Below are positions 52,180-60,753 of a stretch of DNA of 60,753 nt, piece after piece. Origin of the DNA: UBA1858 sp964636225 (GTDB lineage: Bacteria > Pseudomonadota > Gammaproteobacteria > UBA4575); NCBI GenBank assembly GCA_964636225.1, contig CAZWQM010000010.1, forward strand, positions 1 to 60,753, written 5' to 3'. The notes under the pieces are model-generated. The model was not told the origin of the DNA. It saw only the letters and a list, made by a program, of their open reading frames with translations, and made no database searches. Made by a program: the position numbers and the translations under genes. Position 1 is the stretch's first letter, and every line of letters starts with the position of its first letter.

Positions 52180-53442
52180 TTAATCGCGAGGAAGGCCAAG
52201 AATGGTTTTTGCGGCTTCCAGTAATTCCTGATAATTTTCTGCGCCTGCAGATTTTAATGCTTCAGTGGGCTTGTGCAATAGTTTATTTACCAGAGTATTG
52301 GCCAGAAAGTTTAAGGCTTCATCGGACGATTTGCCTTGCTTTAACATACGTGCCGCTTTTTCAATGACTTCGTGTTTGTGCTGTTCGGCCTGGCTGCGGT
52401 AAGTGCGAATCACTTCGGTGACATCCTGACCACGCATCCATTGATAAAATTTGGTGACTTCGTCATCAATAATAATTTCGGCTTCTTCGGCTGCATTAAG
52501 TCGCGACTGCATGTTTTCCTGAATGACCTGTTTCAGATCGTCTACCGTATACAGGTAAATGTCCGCTAACTGGTTGGCTTCCGGTTCAACGTCACGCGGA
52601 ATGGCCAGGTCAATTACAAGAATCGGCTTATGCTTGCGGCGTTTTAAACTTCTTTCCAACAGACCTTTGCCGAGAATCGGCAGTGTGCTTGAAGTGGCTG
52701 TTATTACAATGTCACTTTCGGGTAGCACTTCTCCGATGTAAGACAGTCCAATGCCATAACCATTAAATTTGCTTGCCAGCTTTTGGGCACGTTGAATGTT
52801 TCGATTAGCAATCGTGATTCGATTGGCACCGACCGAGCTGAGATGCTGTGCGGCCAGCTCTATGGTTTCGCCTGCGCCTATGAAGAGCGCATTTCTTTTG
52901 GACAGATCGCCAAAAATTTGTTTCGCTAGCGAGACGCCGGTTGAAGCAACCGATACCGGATTGGTGCCAATGGATGTATGCGTTCTGACTTTTTTGGCAA
53001 CATTAAAAGAATGCTGAAATAGCTGGTTAAGGTGCTTGCCAAGTGTGCCTGCGCCTGCAGCATACTGATAGGCTTGTTTAAGCTGTCCCAGAATTTGGGG
53101 TTCGCCAAGTACCATGGAATCCAGTCCGCTGGCGACACGAAACATATGTTTCGCTGTGGCCTGATCATAATGGTTGTAAAGATATGGCTGACTATGGTCG
53201 ATATCCAGATGATGAAAATCACTCAACCATTTAACAGTGGCTAATTTACCCGCTTCAAATGAATCGACAGAACAGTAGAGTTCAGTACGATTACAGGTGG
53301 AAACGATAGCCGCTTCCTCCACCGTCGGAGTTTCAATCAGCGTACTCAGTGCGGAGGGCAGCAAAGCATCGGGAATAGCGACGCGTTCCCGCACTTCAAG
53401 CGGGGCAGAAGTATGATTTACACCTATAGTTAGTAAGGACAT
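52180..53442 (-). CDS. hemA: Glutamyl-tRNA reductase
   Basis: 420 residues. Nucleophile Cys50 in VSTCNRTELYC, NADPH-binding GAGETIELAAQHLSSVGA, SSTLPILG, and a C-terminal dimerisation helix ending LEAAKTILGLPRD. Makes glutamate-1-semialdehyde, the committed step of the C5 haem pathway. First gene of hemA-prfA-prmC; divergent from the TPR lipoprotein across 164 bp, the standard gammaproteobacterial layout. Confidence 0.98.
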   Translation of the reverse strand: MSLLTIGVNHTSAPLEVRERVAIPDALLPSALSTLIETPTVEEAAIVSTCNRTELYCSVDSFEAGKLATVKWLSDFHHLDIDHSQPYLYNHYDQATAKHMFRVASGLDSMVLGEPQILGQLKQAYQYAAGAGTLGKHLNQLFQHSFNVAKKVRTHTSIGTNPVSVASTGVSLAKQIFGDLSKRNALFIGAGETIELAAQHLSSVGANRITIANRNIQRAQKLASKFNGYGIGLSYIGEVLPESDIVITATSSTLPILGKGLLERSLKRRKHKPILVIDLAIPRDVEPEANQLADIYLYTVDDLKQVIQENMQSRLNAAEEAEIIIDDEVTKFYQWMRGQDVTEVIRTYRSQAEQHKHEVIEKAARMLKQGKSSDEALNFLANTLVNKLLHKPTEALKSAGAENYQELLEAAKTILGLPRD

Positions 53443-53606
53443 GATGCTTATTTTAGCCTACCTTTAGCAAAATAAGGTGAGGAAAGTGTCGAGAAATGTA
53501 TAAAAAGTGAGATGTGTCTGCTGAAGCGCTCATGTAATGCCATATGAAATCACGTAGAATTACACTATTGATCTGTTTTATTGAAATTATTTTACACGCC
53601 AAAACT

Positions 53607-55355
53607 ATGCCTCAAGTGAATATTTGCAAATTTATGCTGATCGTGGTGTTCGCCATTCTTGTAACTGGCTGTGCCACGACTCCGACGGGTTCAGGAGGAG
53701 ATCAGGCAGAAGAGCAAATCAGCCAACCGGTGTCGATTCGCGCGCCAGCCAATGATGATCGATACGATGAACTCAGTGCCTTGATGCACGAAGTACTAAC
53801 AGGAGAACTGGCCGGAAAACTGGGTGATCTGGAAACATCAAAGCAGGCATATAGCCGTGCCAGTGAACTGAGTGATGATCCGATGTTGATCGAACGTGCC
53901 ATGAGAATCGCGATCTTTGCCAAAGACTGGCCACTCGCACTGAGAATTGCGCATCGATGGTCTGAGGTCTTGGATGAAAATATCGAAGCACAACAAGTAT
54001 TAGGTGTGTTGTATTTGCGCCAGGGGGATGTGGACTCATCGGCCAAGTATTTTGGTAAAGTTATGGATGCTGCTGGGGATTCACCCAGTCAGGGATACAG
54101 CATTGTGGCAGCTACCCTGGCCAGGGTGGAAGATGTTGAAACCAGCCTGGAACTGATGGATCGACTGGTTGCGAAAAACTTCTCCAACCCCTATGGGCAT
54201 CTCTCCTATGCCAATCTGGCCATGAGAGCGAAAAAATATCAGTTGGTTGTCGATCAAAGTGAGCTGGCACTGGGCTTTAAACCTGATCTTTCTGAAGCGC
54301 GAGTACTGCGTGCCCGTGCATTAAGTCTAATTGGTGATAACGAGGCTGCGTTCCAGGAAATGCAAACGCTGGTGAATGACGACCCCGAGAATTTTGATCT
54401 GCGTCTGGGTTATGCTCGTATGCTATTGCAGGCAGAACAGTATCTGAAAGCCGGCAAGCAATTTGAAATACTGCTGGAACAGCGTCCGGGAGATCCTGAT
54501 ATCACCTATATGTTGGGCTTGACCTATGTGCAGGCAGAAAAATACGCACTATCCAGGCAGTACTTTCAGGCACTCATTGATGATAATCGACGCTTGGACG
54601 AATCCCACTATTATTTGGCACGTGTCTCGGAAGCATTGGGAGAATCCGAAGATGCGGTGCTGCACTACAAGGAAGTGGCCTATGGCGATCTGTATCTAGA
54701 AGCGGCGATACGCCTGGCTGATTTGTACGCCAAGGCAAATGGACTGGATAAGGCGCGCAAGTACCTCAACGAAGTACGCGGCAAGGTAGATCAACCTGAA
54801 GATGTGATTCGATTATTCTTGGCAGAAGGGCACTTGCTGCATGAAGAAAAGCAGTATGAGCAGGCTTATGAGTTATACAGCCAGGGTCTGCTGGAATTCC
54901 CCAAACATCCGGATCTGCTATATGCCCGCGCACTGACCGCGGAATATATTGATCGGGTCGATTTGCTCGAATCCGATCTGCTGATTATTTTGCAATCTGA
55001 TCCTGACCATGCCAATGCACTAAATGCACTGGGTTATACTCTGGCAGATCGCGGCTTACGCATTAATGAAGCCGAAAAGTATGTTGAACGTGCCTATCAG
55101 TTAAAGCCTAATGACCCTGCAGTAATGGACAGTATGGGCTGGATTCAATTTCGCAAAGGTAACTATGCCGAGGCTGAAAACTTTTTGCGCAAAGCGTTGA
55201 ATTTAATGGATGATGCAGAAATCATCGGTCATCTGGGTGAATTGCTCTGGGCGCAGGGAAATTATGAAGAAGCAAGAAATCTGTTGAGAGAAGCCATGGA
55301 TCGACATCCGGGTGACAGTTATATTCAGAAGCTCATCAAACAGTTTTCTGAATAA
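53607..55355 (+). CDS. TPR-repeat outer-membrane lipoprotein
   Basis: 582 residues from ATG 53607; the frame is open from 53544 but the lipoprotein signal (FMLIVVFAILVTGC, Cys22) starts here. About ten TPR units follow, e.g. EHVLTGELAGKLGDLETSKQ-type AYSRASELSDDPML, VLGVLYLRQGDVDSSAKYFG, YMLGLTYVQAEKYALSRQYF, LNALGYTLADRG and MDSMGWIQFRKGNYAEAENF. Such lipoproteins next to lolB are common in this clade and are probably assembly or anchoring factors. Function unproven. Confidence 0.85.
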   Translation: MPQVNICKFMLIVVFAILVTGCATTPTGSGGDQAEEQISQPVSIRAPANDDRYDELSALMHEVLTGELAGKLGDLETSKQAYSRASELSDDPMLIERAMRIAIFAKDWPLALRIAHRWSEVLDENIEAQQVLGVLYLRQGDVDSSAKYFGKVMDAAGDSPSQGYSIVAATLARVEDVETSLELMDRLVAKNFSNPYGHLSYANLAMRAKKYQLVVDQSELALGFKPDLSEARVLRARALSLIGDNEAAFQEMQTLVNDDPENFDLRLGYARMLLQAEQYLKAGKQFEILLEQRPGDPDITYMLGLTYVQAEKYALSRQYFQALIDDNRRLDESHYYLARVSEALGESEDAVLHYKEVAYGDLYLEAAIRLADLYAKANGLDKARKYLNEVRGKVDQPEDVIRLFLAEGHLLHEEKQYEQAYELYSQGLLEFPKHPDLLYARALTAEYIDRVDLLESDLLIILQSDPDHANALNALGYTLADRGLRINEAEKYVERAYQLKPNDPAVMDSMGWIQFRKGNYAEAENFLRKALNLMDDAEIIGHLGELLWAQGNYEEARNLLREAMDRHPGDSYIQKLIKQFSE

Positions 55356-55410
55356 GATTTTGATGCTCGGTTTTGTGATGACTCCACACCTGTTTTAATA
55401 ACCCACTCAA

Positions 55411-56040
55411 ATGCATCGGCGTTATTTTTCTATAGAGCTAATCAAGCTCATTCTGCTGCCTTGCCTGCCGCTATTTATAAGTGCCTGTGTTTCCGTGTCT
55501 AAAGTTCCTCCGCTTGGGGATGCTCAGCCGCTATGGGAAGCCCGCTCTGAGTATCTTTATTCACAAAATAACTGGCGTGCACAAATGTCACTGCTAGGTA
55601 TGGATGGTGAGCAAAAGTTCAAAACGCGTGCTGACTGGACTCAAAAGAATGATAGCTATCAAATAAAACTGCGTGATTTTATTGGCCGTACGATTGCAAT
55701 TGTGGATGGCCAACCTTTAGCAGTCGAAGTAAAAACATCCAAGGGACAGCATTACCAGGGGGACAATGCCGAGGCATTAATTAATGAATTATTTGCGATT
55801 AATATACCTGTATCGGGTATGCGCTACTGGCTTCAAGGCGTGCCAGTGCCCGAACAGCCGGTGGATCGGGTGATTCTGAATGCTGAAGGTCTGGCGGAAT
55901 CCATTAGTCAGCAGGGATGGGAAATTACTTATCCGCATTACCAATTTAATGAGCCGTATAAAATGCCAGGACATGTACAGCTTGAGTTTGAAAACATTAA
56001 ATTGTCCGTCAAAATAACTGAGTGGGTACTGACACTCTAA
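55411..56040 (+). CDS. lolB: Outer-membrane lipoprotein LolB
   Basis: 209 residues. Lipobox FISAC with Cys26, then the LolB fold: PLWEARSEYLYSQNNWRAQM, FKTRADWTQKNDSYQIKLRD, FIGRTIAIVDGQPL and GMRYWLQGVPVPEQPV, the last being the conserved W-x-x-G-x-P-x-P. Receives lipoproteins from LolA and inserts them in the outer membrane. Upstream of ispE, 10 nt before it, as in most Gammaproteobacteria. Confidence 0.93.
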   Translation: MHRRYFSIELIKLILLPCLPLFISACVSVSKVPPLGDAQPLWEARSEYLYSQNNWRAQMSLLGMDGEQKFKTRADWTQKNDSYQIKLRDFIGRTIAIVDGQPLAVEVKTSKGQHYQGDNAEALINELFAINIPVSGMRYWLQGVPVPEQPVDRVILNAEGLAESISQQGWEITYPHYQFNEPYKMPGHVQLEFENIKLSVKITEWVLTL

Positions 56041-56053
56041 TCAAATTTTATTG

Positions 56054-56890
56054 ATGGATATTCAAAAACAATGGCTGGCACCGGCCAAGATTAATTTATT
56101 TCTTCGAATTACAAAACGTCGTGACGATGGTATGCATGAATTGCAAACCGCTTTTCAGTTTCTGGATTTTTGCGATCATCTACAGTTTCAAATTCGATCC
56201 GATGCCCAGATACGGCGTGTGAACTCAATATTAGGTGTGCTGGAACAGGATGACCTGTGCGTAAAAGCAGCAAAATTATTCCAGCAGACGGCGGGTATTA
56301 CTCAGGGAGTCGATATCACTGTGAGCAAACAGATTCCCATGGGAGGGGGATTGGGAGGCGCCAGTTCCAACGCCGCAACTACGCTGATTGCGCTTAACAA
56401 TCTATGGAGTACTCATTTCTCCGAAGATGAACTCGCTGAACTGGGTCAGTCATTGGGCGCGGATGTCCCGGTATTTATTCGTGGTAGAGCGGCATGGGCG
56501 GAAGGTGTTGGTGAGCAATTAACCCCTATTGATATGGAAGAGCCCTGGTATTTGGTGATAAATCCAAATATCCATGTCAGTACAGCGGAAATGTTTGCAC
56601 ATTTGCAATTGACACGAAATAGTCCCAAGCTCACAATATGCCCCCCTAAACCGGGGGAGTTTGAAAATGTATTCGAACCTCTGGCTAGGGAAAAATATTC
56701 AAAAATAAATTCTGTTTTTGAATGGCTAAGTCAGCATAGTCGCCCTTTCCTGACAGGTACTGGTGCATGTGTAATAGCTGCTTTTGCTAATAAAGGTTCC
56801 GCTGTTGAGATACAATCCCGGTGTCCGGAAGGGGTGACAGCCTATATCGCGCAAGGCAAAAATACTTCGCCATTAAAAAGTCAGTTATAA
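56054..56890 (+). CDS. ispE: 4-diphosphocytidyl-2-C-methyl-D-erythritol kinase
   Basis: 278 residues from ATG 56054 (TTG 56051 is also possible). GHMP-kinase motifs: WLAPAKINLFLRI, the ATP loop PMGGGLGGASSNAATTL and FLTGTGACVIAAF. Catalyses phosphorylation of CDP-ME in the MEP isoprenoid pathway. tRNA-Gln follows 73 nt downstream. Confidence 0.96.
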   Translation: MDIQKQWLAPAKINLFLRITKRRDDGMHELQTAFQFLDFCDHLQFQIRSDAQIRRVNSILGVLEQDDLCVKAAKLFQQTAGITQGVDITVSKQIPMGGGLGGASSNAATTLIALNNLWSTHFSEDELAELGQSLGADVPVFIRGRAAWAEGVGEQLTPIDMEEPWYLVINPNIHVSTAEMFAHLQLTRNSPKLTICPPKPGEFENVFEPLAREKYSKINSVFEWLSQHSRPFLTGTGACVIAAFANKGSAVEIQSRCPEGVTAYIAQGKNTSPLKSQL

Positions 56891-56963
56891 AGGCTGGATA
56901 AATATCTTCGTTTTGAAGTGATCAAAATAGAAGATTAAATTAACACTGGATAAATAGAGTAAT

Positions 56964-57038
56964 TGGGCCGTCGCCAAGTGGTAAGGCACGGGGTTTTGAT
57001 CCCCGCATTCGCAGGTTCGAATCCTGCCGGCCCAGCCA
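56964..57038 (+). tRNA. tRNA-Gln (anticodon TTG)
   Basis: Cloverleaf: acceptor TGGGCCG/CGGCCCA, D arm with AGTGGTAA, anticodon stem CGGGG/CCCCG around loop TTTTGAT (anticodon TTG), variable CATTC, T arm GCAGG-TTCGAAT-CCTGC, G discriminator and encoded CCA. 75 nt. A weak promoter (TTGAAG, 17 nt, TAAATT) lies just upstream; it may also come from read-through of ispE. Confidence 0.97.
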
Positions 57039-57066
57039 TAATTTTTAGCCATAGAGTGAGATTCGC

Positions 57067-58041
57067 GTGACACGAGACAACGGAGAATATGACGACAGCC
57101 GGCTAATGGTATTTGCCGGGAATGCGCACCCTCAACTAGCCCGCGACATTGTAGAAAAGCTGAATATGCCGCTGGGTAAAGCGATGATCGGCGCGTTCAG
57201 CGATGGTGAAGTTCAGGTTGAGATTCAGGAGAATGTGCGTGGTCGCGATGTCTTTGTGGTGCAGCCGACCGGGATGCCGACCAACCACAACATAATGGAA
57301 TTGCTCATTATGGTGGATGCACTGAAGCGCGCTTCAGCCGATAGAATTACAGCTGTGGTTCCTTATTTTGGTTACTCGCGCCAGGATCGTCGTGTGCGTT
57401 CAATGCGTGTACCCATTTCGGCTAAAGTGGTTGCGAATCTAATATCCAATATCGGTGCAGATCGTGTACTGACAGTGGATTTACACGCAGATCAAATTCA
57501 GGGCTTTTTTGATGTGCCGGTGGATAACGTTTATGCCTCACCTGTATTGCTGGGTGATATTTATAAACAGAAGTACAAAAACCTGATTGTGGTGTCTCCC
57601 GACGTGGGTGGTGTGGTGCGTGCTCGTGCCGTGGCTAAACGCCTGGATGATGCGGATCTGGCTATTATTGATAAACGACGTCCTCAGGCGAATGAAGCAC
57701 AGGTCATGCACATCATTGGTGAAGTCAAAAATAAGACCTGCGTGATCGTGGATGATCTGGTTGATACTGCAGGAACGCTGTGCAAGGCCGCACAGGCATT
57801 AAAAGAACATGGTGCAAAGGCAGTGATTGCCTATGCTACGCATCCGGTTTTGTCTGGAAATGCGATCAAAAATATTGAGAATTCAGTATTGGATGGTTTG
57901 GTGGTCACAGATACGCTGCCATTAAGAGAAGATGCTGCCAACTGCAGTCGCATACGACAGTTAAATGTGTCTGGCCTGCTAGCCGAGACGATACGTAGAA
58001 TTAGTGATGAGGAGTCCGTCAGTACTCTGTTTATGGATTAA
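57067..58041 (+). CDS. prs: Ribose-phosphate pyrophosphokinase
   Basis: 324 residues from GTG 57067. MVFAGNAHPQLARDIVEKL, FSDGEVQVEIQENVRGRDVF, PYFGYSRQDRRVRSMRVPIS (in parts), VVSPDVGGVVRARAVAK and the PRPP loop VIVDDLVDTAGTL. Makes PRPP from ribose-5-phosphate and ATP. The N-terminus (TRDNGEYDDSRLM) is slightly longer than E. coli Prs, but no better start exists. 28 nt after tRNA-Gln. Confidence 0.97.
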   Translation: MTRDNGEYDDSRLMVFAGNAHPQLARDIVEKLNMPLGKAMIGAFSDGEVQVEIQENVRGRDVFVVQPTGMPTNHNIMELLIMVDALKRASADRITAVVPYFGYSRQDRRVRSMRVPISAKVVANLISNIGADRVLTVDLHADQIQGFFDVPVDNVYASPVLLGDIYKQKYKNLIVVSPDVGGVVRARAVAKRLDDADLAIIDKRRPQANEAQVMHIIGEVKNKTCVIVDDLVDTAGTLCKAAQALKEHGAKAVIAYATHPVLSGNAIKNIENSVLDGLVVTDTLPLREDAANCSRIRQLNVSGLLAETIRRISDEESVSTLFMD

Positions 58042-58079
58042 ATGATTTTGCTTTAACAAGCAGGATTATTTTTGTAGTG

Positions 58080-58118
58080 CACTTGCTGGTCGCAAGCAGG
58101 TGATTTTATTTTTTTATT
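58080..58118 (+). terminator. Probable terminator/attenuator between prs and rplY
   Basis: CACTTGCT and AGCAGGTG (58080-58102) form a stem with one G-U pair around a short GGTCGCA loop, followed by TGATTTTATTTTTTTATT, a long U-tract. It lies 35 nt before the rplY start, so it may limit or attenuate transcription into rplY. Confidence 0.4.
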
Positions 58119-58134
58119 ATTTAGGAGATATTAA

Positions 58135-58779
58135 ATGAGCATCGATTTTAAATTAGATGCCGAGTCGCGTAGCGATTTAGGGAAAGGTGCGAGCCGCCGC
58201 CTACGTCGTACCGGTCGAGTACCTGCTATTGTTTATGGCGAAGGCACGGATCCCCAGAGCATTTCTTTAGATCACAATAAAGTATTTCATGCTCTTGAAA
58301 ATGAAGCGTTTTACTCTCACATTTTAAACTTAAATGTTGAAGGAAAAGCACAAAAAGTCATCTTGCGTGATATGCAGCGTCATCCTGCCAAGGCCGTGAT
58401 TATGCATATGGATTTTCAGTGCGTGAGTGATGAGCATGAACTTCACATGCATGTCCCGCTGCACTTTGTGGGTGAAGATGTTTGTCATGGCGTGAAAATG
58501 GAAGGTGGTCAAATCAGTCATCAGATGATTGAAGTTGAAGTGACCTGTTTGCCTAAAGATATCCCTGAGTTTATCGAGGTGGATCTAACCAGTCTTCATA
58601 TCGGTGATTCTATTCATTTAAGTGAGCTGAAACTTCCTGAAGGGGTGATCCTTACTGCGCTTACGCACGGTGAAGATTATGACCAGCAGGTTGTAAACGT
58701 GCATGCGACCAAAGTTGTTTCTGAAGAATCTGCTGATGAGTCTGCAGGATCTGAAGAAGATAAATCTGACGAAGATTAA
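58135..58779 (+). CDS. rplY: 50S ribosomal protein L25 (Ctc/TL5 form)
   Basis: 214 residues: N-terminal L25 5S-rRNA-binding domain (LGKGASRRLRRTGRVPAIVY, VILRDMQRHPAKAVIMHMDF) and a C-terminal Ctc domain (VHVPLHFVGEDVCHGV-like region, HMHVPLHFVGEDVCHGVKM, then IEVDLTSLHIGDSIHLSELK), ending in an acidic tail (EESADESAGSEEDKSDE). AGGAGA lies before the ATG. Binds 5S rRNA in the large subunit. pth follows 38 nt on. Confidence 0.96.
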   Translation: MSIDFKLDAESRSDLGKGASRRLRRTGRVPAIVYGEGTDPQSISLDHNKVFHALENEAFYSHILNLNVEGKAQKVILRDMQRHPAKAVIMHMDFQCVSDEHELHMHVPLHFVGEDVCHGVKMEGGQISHQMIEVEVTCLPKDIPEFIEVDLTSLHIGDSIHLSELKLPEGVILTALTHGEDYDQQVVNVHATKVVSEESADESAGSEEDKSDED

Positions 58780-58817
58780 GCATCGCATAAAGCGCTAACT
58801 TTGATGGAGCATGTATT

Positions 58818-59408
58818 GTGCCGGGCACTACCCCGATCCAGTTGATTGTTGGTTTAGGTAATCCCGGTGACAAATATACCGCAACCCGGCATAACGCCGG
58901 GTTTTGGTTTTTGGACCAGCTGGCACGACACTATCAGACAAGTTTTCGTAATGAGTCTAAACTCAAAGCCGAAGTGGCTTCATTTGATTATCAAGGCGAT
59001 CGAGTGTGGTTGGTGAAACCCACTACATTCATGAACCTCAGTGGTGAATGCGTAGGGCCGTTTGCAAAGTATTATCAAATTGCGCCAGAAAACACCCTGA
59101 TCGTGCACGATGAGCTGGATTTACCAGTGGGTACATGTCGATTAAAATGGGCTGGAGGACACGGTGGACACAATGGCTTGCGGGATATCTTTAAGCATTT
59201 TGCTAAAGACTTTTGGCGATTGCGTGTGGGAGTGGGGCATCCCGGCAACAAGGATCAGGTACTCTCATTCGTCATGAAAGCGCCTTCAAGTAAAGAACAA
59301 AGTCTGATAGATGATTCTCTGGATCGTGTGACCGATACCCTGCCTAATGTTTTGGCTGGAGACATGGAAGCCGCCATGCGAACACTACATAAAAAGCAGG
59401 AACAGTGA
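58818..59408 (+). CDS. pth: Peptidyl-tRNA hydrolase
   Basis: 196 residues from GTG 58818, with GGAG 9 nt upstream. LIVGLGNPGDKYTATRHNAGF (quoted in part: GLGNPGDKY, RHNAGF with the catalytic His), KPTTFMNLSGECVGPFAKYY, IVHDELDLPVGTCRLKWAGG and GGHNGLRDI. Releases peptides from stalled peptidyl-tRNA. 12 nt before ychF. Confidence 0.96.
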   Translation: MPGTTPIQLIVGLGNPGDKYTATRHNAGFWFLDQLARHYQTSFRNESKLKAEVASFDYQGDRVWLVKPTTFMNLSGECVGPFAKYYQIAPENTLIVHDELDLPVGTCRLKWAGGHGGHNGLRDIFKHFAKDFWRLRVGVGHPGNKDQVLSFVMKAPSSKEQSLIDDSLDRVTDTLPNVLAGDMEAAMRTLHKKQEQ

Positions 59409-59420
59409 GCACAACACATT

Positions 59421-60512
59421 ATGGGATTTAAATGTGGGATTGTCGGGTTGCCCAACGTTGGAAAATCAACCCTGTTTAATGCCTTAACGCGTGCTAAAAT
59501 AGCTGCTGAAAATTATCCTTTCTGCACCATTGAGCCCAATGTGGGTATGGTGCCAGTGCCGGATCCTCGTCTGGATCGGTTGGCTGAAATTGCTAAATCA
59601 GAAAAAATCATTCCTACCGTGATGGAATTCGTGGATATTGCCGGTCTTGTGGCGGGTGCATCCAAGGGTGAGGGGCTGGGCAACCAGTTTTTGGCAAACA
59701 TCCGCGAGACCGATGCCATCGCCCATGTTGTGCGTTGCTTTGAAGACGATGACGTGGTGCATGTAGATGGAAAGGTGAATCCACTCAGTGACGTTGAAAC
59801 CATTAACACTGAATTGATTCTTGCAGATCTTGAGTCGGTTGAAAAAAATATGCTGCGTGTTGGCAAGTTATCCCGCTCGGGAAACAAGGAAGCGATTGCA
59901 CAATTGGAACTACTAACATCTTTACGTGATCATTTGGGCGAAGGGCGGGCAGCCAGGTTGTTTAAGGTAAATCCAGATCAGGAGAAAGTGATTCATCACT
60001 TACACCTGATTACGCGTAAACCCATCATGTACATTGCAAATGTTGACGAAGGCTCTCTGGAAAACAGTGAGCTGGCGAATGGTCTGGCAAACCATGCTAC
60101 CAAAGAAGATGCTCAGTTTGTGGTCGTATGCGCGCAAATAGAAGCTGAGTTGTCTCAACTTGATGACGCTGAGCGGGATGAGTTTCTACAGGATCTGGGA
60201 CTCAGTGAGCCTGGTCTGAATCGCGTCATTCGAGCAGGTTACGGGCTACTGAATCTGCAGACTTTCTTCACCGTGGGTCCCAAAGAAGCGCGTGCCTGGA
60301 CAGTGCTGGAGGGTGCGAAAGCCCCACAGGCAGCAGGCCGAATCCATACGGATTTTGAAAAAGGCTTCATTCGGGCTGAAGTTGTCGCGTTTGATGATTA
60401 TATTGCGGGCAATGGCGAGCAAGGAGCCAAAGACGCAGGAAAATGGCGCCTGGAAGGAAAAGACTACATCATGCATGAAGGCGATGTAGTGCATTTCCGT
60501 TTCAACGTCTAA
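59421..60512 (+). CDS. ychF: Redox-regulated ATPase YchF (OLA1 family)
   Basis: 363 residues. G1 GIVGLPNVGKSTLFNALT, switch NYPFCTIEPNVG, DIAGLVAGASKGEGLGNQFL (G3), and NVDE-type G4 in YIANVDEGSLEN, which gives the ATP rather than GTP preference of the family; C-terminal TGS domain (YGLLNLQTFFTVGPKEARAW, FEKGFIRAEVVAFDD). Binds ribosomes in stress responses. Last gene of the conserved pth-ychF pair. Confidence 0.97.
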   Translation: MGFKCGIVGLPNVGKSTLFNALTRAKIAAENYPFCTIEPNVGMVPVPDPRLDRLAEIAKSEKIIPTVMEFVDIAGLVAGASKGEGLGNQFLANIRETDAIAHVVRCFEDDDVVHVDGKVNPLSDVETINTELILADLESVEKNMLRVGKLSRSGNKEAIAQLELLTSLRDHLGEGRAARLFKVNPDQEKVIHHLHLITRKPIMYIANVDEGSLENSELANGLANHATKEDAQFVVVCAQIEAELSQLDDAERDEFLQDLGLSEPGLNRVIRAGYGLLNLQTFFTVGPKEARAWTVLEGAKAPQAAGRIHTDFEKGFIRAEVVAFDDYIAGNGEQGAKDAGKWRLEGKDYIMHEGDVVHFRFNV

Positions 60513-60577
60513 AAGCCTGTACCTAATTTCCTGAAATAGTCCATATAAAAAGGCCGTCAATAGTTTAAAATACGCAA

Positions 60578-60606
60578 TTGACAGATATTAGCCTGTGCAG
60601 TATCTT
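60578..60606 (+). promoter_or_regulatory. Sigma-70 promoter for tRNA-Met
   Basis: Perfect -35 TTGACA (60578-60583), 17-nt spacer, -10 TATCTT (60601-60606), then a GC-rich discriminator GCGCGGC. GC-rich discriminators are typical of stringently controlled stable-RNA promoters. The tRNA starts 23 nt downstream. Confidence 0.75.
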
Positions 60607-60628
60607 GCGCGGCTCCTTCCTCAAAAAA

Positions 60629-60705
60629 GGCTATGTAGCTCAGCTGGTTAGAGCACAGCATTCATAATGCTGGGGTCGGTGGTTCAAGTCCACCCATAGC
60701 CACCA
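60629..60705 (+). tRNA. tRNA-Met, elongator (anticodon CAT)
   Basis: Acceptor GGCTATG/CATAGCC, D arm AGCTGGTTAGAGC, anticodon stem CAGCA-TTCATAA-TGCTG with loop TTCATAA (anticodon CAT), variable GGGTC, T arm GGTGG-TTCAAGT-CCACC, A discriminator and encoded CCA. 77 nt. The paired first acceptor base pair and the pattern match elongator, not initiator, tRNA. Only 48 nt of AT-rich DNA follow to the window end. Confidence 0.97.
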
Positions 60706-60753
60706 TGCTACTTCAAAAGATTACTCTTATCGTACTGATTAGCTTAAGTTTTA

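Noticed and set aside
53544..53606. 21-residue N-terminal extension of the TPR lipoprotein
   Set aside because: It would bury the lipoprotein signal; ATG 53607 puts the lipobox at the normal distance.
1..60753. CRISPR arrays, insertion sequences, prophage, rRNA
   Set aside because: No regular direct repeats, terminal inverted repeats with transposase, phage structural genes or rRNA were seen on either strand.

Overview
This is chromosomal DNA of a sulfur-oxidising gammaproteobacterium, very probably a scaffold of a draft or metagenome-assembled genome (a run of exactly 100 N sits at 14744-14843). Two things point to Gammaproteobacteria: the gene orders hemA-prfA-prmC / TPR lipoprotein-lolB-ispE-tRNA-Gln-prs-rplY-pth-ychF and mreBCD next to gatCAB, and the proteins SlyX, GreB, IbaG, ChaN and TcdA. 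The sulfur lifestyle is shown by aprM-aprB-aprA (membrane-linked APS reductase working in the sulfite-to-sulfate direction), a DsrC/TusE-type protein, MetY and small c-type cytochromes. No phage, transposase, rRNA or CRISPR was seen.

Layout. 1-10 kb is accessory: lemA (cut by the left edge), slyX, an interrupted truncated haemoglobin behind two FNR-type boxes, a truncated substrate-binding/TolC fusion, a GNAT-like protein, two related small proteins of unknown function, a TPR pair and an FKBP isomerase. 10-14 kb is the aprMBA operon with two 3' hairpins. 14-17.5 kb holds membrane proteins (HPP, MscS cut by the gap, a half-size DMT protein, an interrupted ion channel). 17.5-28 kb holds an NYN nuclease, tcdA, a TatD-type nuclease, a metallopeptidase, msrA, a frameshifted DUF2835 gene, pdxH, oligopeptidase B, a TrmB-like methyltransferase and greB. 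28-40 kb holds slt, an interrupted DUF924 gene, a YheT-type hydrolase, metY, two cytochromes c, ibaG, rnd, chaN, a dynamin-like GTPase and a frameshifted EamA transporter. 40-46 kb is mreBCD and gatCAB. 46-50 kb holds an NQO-type flavoprotein, a GGDEF-EAL remnant, DUF4266 and an interrupted TlpA, and a DsrC-like protein. 50-60.7 kb is the housekeeping block ending in tRNA-Met.

The main non-routine observation is a cluster of coding lesions. In-frame stops interrupt five otherwise recognisable genes: truncated haemoglobin, ion channel, DUF924, TlpA and GGDEF-EAL. Frameshifts or truncation hit three more: DUF2835, EamA and the SBP-TolC fusion. mreC begins at ATA and the gene at 6615-6914 has no standard start codon. 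The stop and frameshift lesions all lie in dispensable genes, while the translation, haem, cell-shape and nucleotide genes read through cleanly. That favours real, recent gene decay over uniform sequencing error, but only reads can decide. I did not find a convincing wholly new multi-gene system. The most unusual individual items are the SBP-TolC fusion, the DsrC-like protein that keeps only the inner C-terminal cysteine, a histidine phosphatase lacking its catalytic arginine, and the paired FNR boxes.
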